Part shown: positions 53,288 through 61,167 of the stretch, in pieces
Numbering within the stretch: position 1 is the first letter of the stretch
How the letters are laid out: each line of letters begins with the position of its first letter
NCBI GenBank assembly: GCA_015228975.1
Contig: JADGCN010000006.1
Location: forward strand, 1 to 61,167
Direction: 5' to 3'
Length of the DNA stretch: 61,167 nucleotides
Source: Magnetococcales bacterium
GTDB lineage: Bacteria > Pseudomonadota > Magnetococcia > Magnetococcales > UBA8363
The notes under the pieces: generated by a model
What the model was told of the DNA's origin: nothing
Database searches by the model: none
What the model saw: the letters and a program-made list of their open reading frames with translations, nothing else
Made by a program: the position numbers and the translations under genes

Positions 53288-56200
53288 ATGGCCAAGTACT
53301 GGTTGGAAAATGTTTTTGGTTGGTTTTTTCCGCCAGACTCCAAGGTGCGGTCGCAAGCACAACAACGCGCCGCTGCATTTTCCCAGTTTCTCCCTCTGGA
53401 ACAGCGCTTGATGTTTGAAGGGGTGGGACTTTTATCCCATCCTGACGAGGTTTCGGGTCGCCACGATCCTGATGTGACCCACGATCATGGCGATCCACTG
53501 CACCATGCCCCTGATCCGCACCACGACATCGTGGACAATCTGGCGCAAGCGTTGGGTGATCCGCGTCCCCTTCCCGGAACCAACCCGCAACGGACGATCT
53601 TGTTTGTTGATTCCCGGGTGCCCGACCTGAAACATTTTTTAAAAGAAGCCTCCCCCAACCTGCAAGTCGTGGTTTTGGATGCCCAACAGGATGGGGTGCA
53701 ACACATGGCCACCATCCTGGACAAGCTTAACACCCATTTTGATGCCATCCAAATCGTATCTCACCTCAACAAGGATCACGTTGAGATCGGTGGTACCACC
53801 CTGTCGGATAAAACCATCGACACCTATCAAAAAGAGTTACAAAGCTGGGGTAAATCCCTTAACAATGGTGGCAGCATTCAAATCTATGATGCTGGGAGCG
53901 ATACCAAAATACCGACGTTTATCGACAAATTGGCGAAAAGTGCCGGTGTCGAGGTCGTCGTCTCCCCCTATGCCCGGGTCGATCTCGCCAACACTGGTAT
54001 TACCACCAGTGCGAATCGGGAATTGGTGGTGATCGATCCCACGGTTACTGATATCCCCACCTTGATTGGTGACCTCACCCGCCAAGCGGAAGTATTGCTG
54101 CTGGATCCCAACCGGGATGGGTTTTCTCAAATCGCCGCTTTCATGACCGAACATACGGGGGAGTTTTCAGCGCTTCATGTGGTTTCCCATGGTTCGGAAG
54201 GTTCCATCAAGCTGGGTTCCGCAATTCTTGATAACAGCACGTTTGACTCCCGGAAAAACGTCCTCAAAGAATGGTCACTGGGTTTAACGGCCCATGCGGA
54301 TCTGTTGCTTTATGGATGTGATGTGGCACAGGGGACGGTGGGCAAGGAGTTTGTCGCCCGCTTGGCCGAAGCCACCAAGACCCATGTCGCCGCCTCGGAT
54401 GACCGTACGGGTGCTGCTGCCAAAGGAGGGGATTGGATCCTCGAAGATCATGTGGGTTCGGTGGTGACTCCCGCGATCATCAATGCCACTTCCGGGCAGA
54501 ATTATCATGATCTCCTGAATTCCATTACTGTTACCAGTTTGGCCGATAATACAACCGCCGATGGTATGGTCACTCTACGGGAGGCAATCACAGCCGCAAA
54601 TACCGATGCATCGGTAGACGGATCAGCAGCTGGGAGCGGGGCGGATATCATTGACCTGAGCGCATTCGGCGGGCAAACGATTAATCTTGCCTCCAACCTT
54701 AGCATATCAGGCGATACCACGATCAACGGACCATCGACCGGATCCACTGTTATCATTAATGGCGATACAAATGGTGATCATATTCCAGACATCACAATAA
54801 GTGGCAGCGCAACAAATCGCGTATTATCAACGACAAATAATATTACTCTACAAGGATTAATAATCACTGGAGGCAACGTCAATGGGAATGGTGCCGGTAT
54901 TTCAAATTTAGGCACTTTGACGATTATATATTCGACTGTTACCAACAATCACATCTATACCACAACAGCCGGAGGTGGTGCAGGAATTTACAACGCAGGA
55001 ACACTGGATGTTTGGTACAGCACGGTATCATCTAATGATGGCGCGGCTATCGGCGGTGGTATTGATAACGCTGGCACGCTAGGTGTTCATTGGTCTACTA
55101 TAGATGGCAATAGTGCGAATCTTGGTGGCGGTGCTGGTGGTGGTGGTATATATACATCTACTACACAGGCTACGGTAATAGATCATAACAGTATCATTAA
55201 TAACCACGCCGGCACCAGTGGTAGTAACAGGGGCGGTGGTATACGCATCAATAACTCAACAGGTATCACGACAATTACGGATACAACCATAAGTGGCAAT
55301 GAAGCGGCTGCTACCGGTGGCGGCATCCACGTAACGAGTTCTGCGGTAACTATTACTAATTGTGTAATAACTAATAATTATGTGTATAGTGCTAATACTA
55401 ATGCTGGCGGCATACATACAAATGCTAATGCATCGTCGATAACCATGAACAACACGATTGTGGACGGCAATTATGCCGCTGCAGATACAGCTATCCATTC
55501 AGATATAAGAGGAAATAATTTAAATATATATGTTAATACGTCATCCAATAATTTTATCGGAGACAGTTCTGGTTTTACTTCTGGTCTTACAACGCCAAGC
55601 AATACCATTGGATCTTATGGTACTTCGGGCCTGACGCTTGTTTCCGGATCCTCTCCGGAATACTACACAACAAGTACTAATGTCCAAGGCAATTTTACCG
55701 GTGTGAATCCATTTATTACCAGCGATGGCGGTTTGGCAACTGCCTCAAAATCGATAGCGGAAAACAGCGCAACGGTGACTACAGTAGCGACAGTCAATGC
55801 CGACGTCAACACAACGGCGACTTACAGTATTTTTGGGGGAGCTGACGCCGGGAAATTTACGATTAGCGGTGCAGGTGTATTGTCGTTCGTTACTGCCCCC
55901 AATTTTGAAGTTCCCACAGACGTCGGGGCAGACAATGTATATAACGTAACGGTCAAAGCAACGGATGGTGTGGTGACAGCAACCCAGTCGATTGCCGTAA
56001 CGGTCACCAATGTGCATGATTCCCCTATCATGCTCGGTAATGCTACTCTGGCTGCGGTGTTGGAGGATACGGCTGCTCCCGCTGGTAACACGATCAGCGC
56101 CTTGTTTGCCGGTCTTGTGACTACCGAAGATGCCGGTGCTTCCCTGACTGGCGGCGCTATCGTTGGCAATAATGCCAATTCTGTAACCCAAGGGAGTTGG

Positions 56201-59200
56201 CAATATTCATCAGATGGAACGCACTGGTTTAATATTGGTAACGTCGCTGATAATGCAACGGCTTTGGCTATTAGTACTGGAAGTTTGGTGCGTTTTGTAC
56301 CTGTTGCCAATTATAATGGCACTCCTACGGGGTTGACCATTCGCGCATTGGATAACACCTATGCTGCCGGTTATTCCACTACGAATGCCGGAGAGAATCG
56401 TGTTACAGTAGATACGACAACCAATGGCGGAACTACAGCCATTAGTGCAACCACAAAAACCATCGACACATCCATCACATCGGTCAACGATGCACCGGTT
56501 TTGACTGCTGCCAGCCCAACCTTGACGACGATCACCGAGGATCAAACGACCAACGCTGGCCAAAGTGTCGCCTCTTTTCTCGGTGCTTCGATTACCGATG
56601 TGGACAGCGGTGCGGTTCAGGGGATTGCCATCACCGGTTTAAACGCCAGCAACGGTACGTGGCAATATGATACCGGCGGTGGTTGGACGAATATGGGTGT
56701 GGTGACCAATACATCCGCTTTGTTGTTGCAGAGCAGCGACAGCATCCGTTTTGTTCCAGATGGCAATAATGCCGACAGCGCCACTGTGACCTATCGGGCC
56801 TGGGATCAGACTTCGGGCAGCGCTGGCAACAAGGTCGATGCGTCTACCAACACGGGCGCAACAACGGCTTTCAGTACAGCGACCGATACGGCGACCATTA
56901 CCGTGACCGCCGTCAACGATGCCCCGGTTCTGACCGCTGCCAATCCAACCTTGACGACGATCACCGAGGATCAAACGACCAACGCTGGCCAAACCGTCGC
57001 CTCTTTTCTCGGCGCATCGGTTACCGATGTGGATAGCGGTGCGGTTCAGGGGATTGCCATCACCGGTTTAAACGCCAGCAATGGTACGTGGCAGTATGAT
57101 ACCGGCGGTGGTTGGATAAACATGGGCGCGGTTACCAACACGTCCGCCTTGTTGTTGCGCAGTACCGATAGCATCCGTTTTGTTCCAGATGGCCAAAATG
57201 CCGACAGCGCCACAGTGACCTATCGGGCCTGGGATCAGACTTCGGGCAGCGCTGGCAATAAGGTCGATGCATCCACCAGCACGGGTGCAACAACGGCTTT
57301 CAGTACAGCGACCGATACGGCGACCATCACCGTGACCGCCGTCAACGATGCCCCGGTACTGACTGGTAATGCCACCCTGGCCTCGATTAACGCCGGCATG
57401 GCTGCTCCTGGTGGTGCAAGCCTCAGTACGTTGTTCAACAGTGCCGTTGTCAATTTATATTCGGACGTCGATCTGGGTTCATCCTTTGCGGGCTTGGCCA
57501 TTGTCGACAATTCCGCCAATGCCACCACGGAAGGGGTATGGCAATATACTTCAGACGGGATCCACTGGGCTGATGTCGGCAGTGTGGCGGATGGTGCCAC
57601 AGCCCTGGCCCTTTCCCCCGCGACACATGTCCGATTTCTCCCGGTTCTCTCCTTCAATGGTGTGCCCACCCCTTTGTCGGTACGCGGGTTGGATAACACC
57701 TACATGGGTGGATATTCCACGACTAACGCCGGCGAATCGCGGGTGACAGTGGATACCTCCACCCATGGCGGCAGTAGTGCGATTGCCACTACGCCTGTAA
57801 CTTTGGGAACGTTTATCAATCCTCCCAATAACACCCCCAGTCTGACGGGTGATGCCACACTCAGCGCATTCAACGAAGATACCGCACCGACAACGGCAAC
57901 CGTGACTTCCTTGTTCTCCAATCAATTTTCCGACATTGACCCGGGTTCTTCCCTGGGTGGGGTTGCCATTGTCGCGAATACCGCCAATGCCGTTACCCAG
58001 GGAGCTTGGCAATATTCCCCGGATGGCGGCGCGAATTGGTATGATGTGGGCAATGTTGGCGACAATGCCAATGCCCTTGCGGTCTCTGCCGCCAGTCTGG
58101 TGCGTTTTTCTTCGGTTGCCCACTATAACGGTACCCCACCAACACTGGACATACGGGGGTTGGATAACACTTATGCCGGGGGATTTTCCACCGCGACCCG
58201 GGTTACGTTGGATACCTCCATACCCGATAGCCGGTCCCCTTATTCAAACAGCATCAACGCCATTCATAGTACCGTTAATGCCGTTAACGATTCCCCGGTC
58301 AATACCCTGCAAGCCGCAACCGCCACCCTCAATGAAGATGCATCCCAAATATTCAATGCGGGCAGCAGTCATTTAATCACGGTGAATGACACGTCTGATA
58401 CTTCGCAAGCGGGTTCGGTGGATGCCCTTTCGACCACCCTCAGCGTGGTTCATGGCCAATTGACGGCAACAGTTGGTGGTGGTGCCATCATCACCGGCAA
58501 CGCATCGGCCAGCGTTACCATCGCCGGCACCGCCGCCCAGGTCAATGCGGCGCTCGATGGCGTGATCTACACCCCAACGGCCAGTTACAATGGTGCGGAC
58601 ACCCTGACTATCGTGACCAACGATTTGGGCAATAGTGGTAGTGGGGGGGCGCTGACCGCTACCAATACCATCGCAATCACGATCAATCCCGTCAACGACC
58701 AGCCGATCAATACCTTACAAGCCGTTGCGGTAAGCCTCAATGAAGATGCGTCCGCAACATTCAATGCCGGAAACGCGAATCTGATCACTGTAAGCGATAT
58801 CACCGATACCGTTTACGCCGGATCGACAGATCATCTCAGTACGGTTGTCAGTGTCACCCATGGCCAGTTGACGGCAACCGTTGTGGGTGGTGGTGCCACC
58901 ATTACCAACAATACCACGGCCAGCGTTACCATTTCGGGAACCGCCGCCCAAGTCAATGCGGCGCTGAATGGTTTGGTATATACCCCGACTACCAACTACA
59001 ACGGTGCCGATACACTGACCATCGCCACCAGCGACCTGGGCAATTCCGGTGTGGGGGGAACTCTTACAGCCACCAATACCATCGCTTTGACCATCAATTC
59101 GGTTAATGATGCCCCCTCGGGTACCAACAACACGGTCACCATTCTGGAGGACGGCTTCCATACTTTTGCGGCTTCTGATTTTGGTTTCACCGATGTCAGC

Positions 59201-61167
59201 GATACCCCATCCAATGCCCTCAATCGCATTAAAATCACCACGCTGCCTGTTTTTGGGGCATTGACCAATAATGGTGTTGCCGTAACCATTGGCAGTTTTA
59301 TTCCGGTGGCCGACATAACCGGCAACAAACTGGTTTTTACTCCGGCACCCAACGACGCTTGGTCAGCCTACACATCCTTTACCTTCAAGGTGGAGGATGA
59401 CGGTGGTACTGCCAACGGAGGGGTCAACCTTGATCCGGTCGCCAAAACCATCACAATCGATGTCACTCCGGTTAACGATGCCCCCAGTTTTTCAGGAAAT
59501 GCCACCTTGGCTTCGGTCGGCGGGGTTGCCATGCCGAGCGGTGCCACGGTCAACGCCCTTTTCCTGGGTTTGTTCGTCGATGTGGATTGGAATTTGTCGT
59601 TTGGTGGTTTGGCGATTGTTGGCAATACCGCCGATTCGGTTAACGAAGGGGCTTGGCAATATTCCTCCGATGGCATCAACTGGTACAACGTTGGCGTGGT
59701 GACAGATACTTCGGCCTTGATGGTGGGAAGAAACAGTTCCGTTCGTTTTGTTCAAGTCTCGGGATACACCGGCACCCCTACCCCACTCACGGTACGGGCC
59801 GTGGATACGACCTACGCCGCCGGATATTCCACAACCAATGCCGGCCAGACGCGGTCCCTCCAGGATGCCAGTGTCAATGGTGGTTCCACCCCCATTGCCG
59901 CCACAACCAATACCTTGGGTACGACCATCTCGGCTACCAATAATGCCCCAAGCATGTTGGGCAATCCTGCATTGGCGCAGATTTCCGAGGACACGTTCAA
60001 TCCTCCGGGGAATACCGTCGCCAACCTGATGACCTCTCTGTTTTCGGATATTGATGCCGGTTCCTCGTTGAAGGGAGTGGCCATTGTCGCCAACGCCAGC
60101 AATGCCCTCACGGCGGGAAGTTGGCAATATTCGTCAAACGGTGGCACCGATTGGTTTGATGTGGGTGTGGTTGCGGATAACGCCAACGCCTTGGCATTGT
60201 CTTCCACGACTCTGTTGCGTTTTGTCCCGGTGGCCAATTTTTCAGGATCAACGGTCAACGTACAAATTCGTCCGCTTGATGACACCTACGCGGGGTCATT
60301 TTCCACCACCAATGGCCTGGAAACCCGGGTGACCGTCGACACCTCCAGTCCGGGTGGTTCTTCAGCCATTGGCCCGGGATTGAATACCCTTACGAACTTT
60401 ATTGCTTCCGTCAACGATGCCCCGGTCAACACATTGCAGGCGGTTACAGCCACCCTGAACGAAGATTCCAGTATTGTTTTTAATGCCGCCAATACCAAGC
60501 TGGTCACGGTGAGTGATGTGATTGACACCTCCCAGGTCGGATCGAATGATTTCCTTGTAACAGTGGTCAGTGCATCGCATGGAATTATCGGAGCCGTTAC
60601 GGGCGGGGGCAGTACCGTCACCACGAACTGGACGGGCAGTGTCACCATTTTCGGTACGGCAGCTCAGGTGAATGCCGCCCTGAATGCGATGGTTTACATC
60701 CCCAATTCCAACTACAACGGTACCGATACCCTTACCATTACCACCAACGATGTCGGTAACACTGGCGGTGGTGCCCTTGCCGATGTCGATACCATTGCCA
60801 TTACGATAAACGCCGTCAACGATGCCCCGGTCAACACCTTGCAAGCGAACACGGCACTCCTCAACGAGGATGGTACTCAAACCTTCGACGCCGCCCATTT
60901 CAATTTGATTTCGGTGAGTGACGCAACCGACAATTCTCAAGTGGGTGGGGTGGATGACCTTGCCACCGTTGTGAATGTTACCCATGGAACGCTGAGTGTC
61001 ACCACGGGTGGTGGTGCCATCATTACAAATAATACATCTGCTAGCGTCACCATAGCCGGTACCTCAGCCCAGGTGAATGCGGCGTTGGCGGGATTGATCT
61101 ATACCCCGAACGCCGATTATAACGGCACCGACACCCTGACCATTGCCAGCAGTGATTTGGGAAATAC
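53288..61167 (+). CDS. Giant repetitive adhesin with two DUF4347 domains (3' end outside window)
   Basis: At least 2626 residues; no stop within the window. GGGGA precedes ATG 53288 by seven bases. Residues 37-46 (LEQRLMFEGV) match the LEPR-MFDG-type motif at the start of many giant bacterial surface proteins. Two DUF4347 domains follow: about 100-235 (degenerate) and about 240-395, the latter with H301 (HVVSHGSEG) and C344 (LLYGCDVA), a clan CD-like His/Cys pair. Then come a right-handed beta-helix-like region rich in Asn/Gly (about 410-800), a cadherin-like domain (about 815-910), and alternating repeats of about 130-143 residues: SLxG-AIV...WQYSSDG...VRFxPV types and NTLQA-TLNED...AAQVNAAL types. 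It is probably exported by a type I system and used for attachment; the export signal would lie outside the window. Confidence 0.88.
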   Translation, partial: MAKYWLENVFGWFFPPDSKVRSQAQQRAAAFSQFLPLEQRLMFEGVGLLSHPDEVSGRHDPDVTHDHGDPLHHAPDPHHDIVDNLAQALGDPRPLPGTNPQRTILFVDSRVPDLKHFLKEASPNLQVVVLDAQQDGVQHMATILDKLNTHFDAIQIVSHLNKDHVEIGGTTLSDKTIDTYQKELQSWGKSLNNGGSIQIYDAGSDTKIPTFIDKLAKSAGVEVVVSPYARVDLANTGITTSANRELVVIDPTVTDIPTLIGDLTRQAEVLLLDPNRDGFSQIAAFMTEHTGEFSALHVVSHGSEGSIKLGSAILDNSTFDSRKNVLKEWSLGLTAHADLLLYGCDVAQGTVGKEFVARLAEATKTHVAASDDRTGAAAKGGDWILEDHVGSVVTPAIINATSGQNYHDLLNSITVTSLADNTTADGMVTLREAITAANTDASVDGSAAGSGADIIDLSAFGGQTINLASNLSISGDTTINGPSTGSTVIINGDTNGDHIPDITISGSATNRVLSTTNNITLQGLIITGGNVNGNGAGISNLGTLTIIYSTVTNNHIYTTTAGGGAGIYNAGTLDVWYSTVSSNDGAAIGGGIDNAGTLGVHWSTIDGNSANLGGGAGGGGIYTSTTQATVIDHNSIINNHAGTSGSNRGGGIRINNSTGITTITDTTISGNEAAATGGGIHVTSSAVTITNCVITNNYVYSANTNAGGIHTNANASSITMNNTIVDGNYAAADTAIHSDIRGNNLNIYVNTSSNNFIGDSSGFTSGLTTPSNTIGSYGTSGLTLVSGSSPEYYTTSTNVQGNFTGVNPFITSDGGLATASKSIAENSATVTTVATVNADVNTTATYSIFGGADAGKFTISGAGVLSFVTAPNFEVPTDVGADNVYNVTVKATDGVVTATQSIAVTVTNVHDSPIMLGNATLAAVLEDTAAPAGNTISALFAGLVTTEDAGASLTGGAIVGNNANSVTQGSWQYSSDGTHWFNIGNVADNATALAISTGSLVRFVPVANYNGTPTGLTIRALDNTYAAGYSTTNAGENRVTVDTTTNGGTTAISATTKTIDTSITSVNDAPVLTAASPTLTTITEDQTTNAGQSVASFLGASITDVDSGAVQGIAITGLNASNGTWQYDTGGGWTNMGVVTNTSALLLQSSDSIRFVPDGNNADSATVTYRAWDQTSGSAGNKVDASTNTGATTAFSTATDTATITVTAVNDAPVLTAANPTLTTITEDQTTNAGQTVASFLGASVTDVDSGAVQGIAITGLNASNGTWQYDTGGGWINMGAVTNTSALLLRSTDSIRFVPDGQNADSATVTYRAWDQTSGSAGNKVDASTSTGATTAFSTATDTATITVTAVNDAPVLTGNATLASINAGMAAPGGASLSTLFNSAVVNLYSDVDLGSSFAGLAIVDNSANATTEGVWQYTSDGIHWADVGSVADGATALALSPATHVRFLPVLSFNGVPTPLSVRGLDNTYMGGYSTTNAGESRVTVDTSTHGGSSAIATTPVTLGTFINPPNNTPSLTGDATLSAFNEDTAPTTATVTSLFSNQFSDIDPGSSLGGVAIVANTANAVTQGAWQYSPDGGANWYDVGNVGDNANALAVSAASLVRFSSVAHYNGTPPTLDIRGLDNTYAGGFSTATRVTLDTSIPDSRSPYSNSINAIHSTVNAVNDSPVNTLQAATATLNEDASQIFNAGSSHLITVNDTSDTSQAGSVDALSTTLSVVHGQLTATVGGGAIITGNASASVTIAGTAAQVNAALDGVIYTPTASYNGADTLTIVTNDLGNSGSGGALTATNTIAITINPVNDQPINTLQAVAVSLNEDASATFNAGNANLITVSDITDTVYAGSTDHLSTVVSVTHGQLTATVVGGGATITNNTTASVTISGTAAQVNAALNGLVYTPTTNYNGADTLTIATSDLGNSGVGGTLTATNTIALTINSVNDAPSGTNNTVTILEDGFHTFAASDFGFTDVSDTPSNALNRIKITTLPVFGALTNNGVAVTIGSFIPVADITGNKLVFTPAPNDAWSAYTSFTFKVEDDGGTANGGVNLDPVAKTITIDVTPVNDAPSFSGNATLASVGGVAMPSGATVNALFLGLFVDVDWNLSFGGLAIVGNTADSVNEGAWQYSSDGINWYNVGVVTDTSALMVGRNSSVRFVQVSGYTGTPTPLTVRAVDTTYAAGYSTTNAGQTRSLQDASVNGGSTPIAATTNTLGTTISATNNAPSMLGNPALAQISEDTFNPPGNTVANLMTSLFSDIDAGSSLKGVAIVANASNALTAGSWQYSSNGGTDWFDVGVVADNANALALSSTTLLRFVPVANFSGSTVNVQIRPLDDTYAGSFSTTNGLETRVTVDTSSPGGSSAIGPGLNTLTNFIASVNDAPVNTLQAVTATLNEDSSIVFNAANTKLVTVSDVIDTSQVGSNDFLVTVVSASHGIIGAVTGGGSTVTTNWTGSVTIFGTAAQVNAALNAMVYIPNSNYNGTDTLTITTNDVGNTGGGALADVDTIAITINAVNDAPVNTLQANTALLNEDGTQTFDAAHFNLISVSDATDNSQVGGVDDLATVVNVTHGTLSVTTGGGAIITNNTSASVTIAGTSAQVNAALAGLIYTPNADYNGTDTLTIASSDLGN
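56483..57340 (+). repeat. 429-bp tandem duplication inside the adhesin
   Basis: GTCAACGAT recurs at 56483, 56912 and 57341, exactly 429 bases apart, and the two units between are almost identical in DNA (143 residues each, with ITEDQTTNAGQ and NGTWQYDTGGGW). The other repeats of the protein are far more divergent, so this duplication is recent. Confidence 0.9.

Noticed and set aside
53720-61167. Many minus-strand ORFs opposite the adhesin
   Set aside because: Repetitive Gly/Thr/Asn/Asp coding sequence leaves antisense frames open; they repeat with the adhesin repeats and lack start signals.

Overview
The window looks like a chromosomal segment of a moderate-GC member of the Pseudomonadota (Proteobacteria). 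The evidence is the set of housekeeping genes: xseA, kup, glnE, a YhdP/AsmA-type envelope protein, pdxJ-acpS, rsmJ, hrpA and ettA. A giant adhesin with DUF4347 domains and a cNor-type nitric oxide reductase operon suggest a free-living, metabolically flexible aquatic bacterium able to grow at low oxygen. A deep-branching lineage such as Magnetococcia would fit, but that is a weak inference. I saw no rRNA, tRNA, CRISPR array or complete insertion sequence.

Left part (0.4-16 kb): a secreted YHYH protein; an M23 peptidase overlapping xseA; the radical SAM enzyme AmrS; the potassium transporter Kup; an ExeA-like ATPase carrying a SPOR domain; two unknown small genes; ilvE followed at once by ettA; an HSL-type esterase; an SGNH hydrolase/GNAT pair; and a HIT protein converging on an HNH nuclease.

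An AT-rich island follows (16.4-18.2 kb). It carries a macro-like/SEFIR(TIR-like) protein that is a candidate antiphage effector, then a Phd-type antitoxin with only the first codons of its toxin left. Next come glnE on the minus strand and, divergently, a tightly overlapping run of yhdP-like, pdxJ, acpS and a GAF-domain GspE/PilB ATPase. A hicAB pair comes after that.

At 28.9-36.0 kb a sigma-54 activator is transcribed away from norC-norB-norQ-(polyferredoxin)-norD. The intergenic region holds a sigma-54 promoter with exact GG/GC spacing, two GT-N7-AC sites and an FNR-like box. NorC/NorB reduce NO to N2O; NorQ/NorD are the usual maturation pair; the embedded membrane polyferredoxin is an uncommon addition.

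At 36.2-40.6 kb lies a compact minus-strand locus: a small unknown protein, a ParA-like ATPase with a KGGVGR P-loop, and a P-loop NTPase/TPR protein broken by a frameshift. It is preceded by striking direct and tandem repeats (40.68-41.02 kb). It resembles NTPase-based conflict systems and is the best candidate for an undescribed multi-gene system here.

After metG, at 43.34-43.43 kb, two dif-like XerC/XerD sites face each other and form a long hairpin. That arrangement recalls the folded attP of CTX-type phages. The right part encodes a GAF/HD-GYP protein, a CHASE2 protein with a degenerate cyclase domain, rsmJ, hrpA, a second hicAB with a shortened hicB, and the 5' 7.9 kb of a giant repetitive adhesin running off the window.

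Small repeats link distant places: a 27-bp palindrome arranged as inverted pairs at 13.4 and 28.1 kb, and a CGCCCCC...GGGGGCG hairpin element at 5.06 and 36.09 kb.
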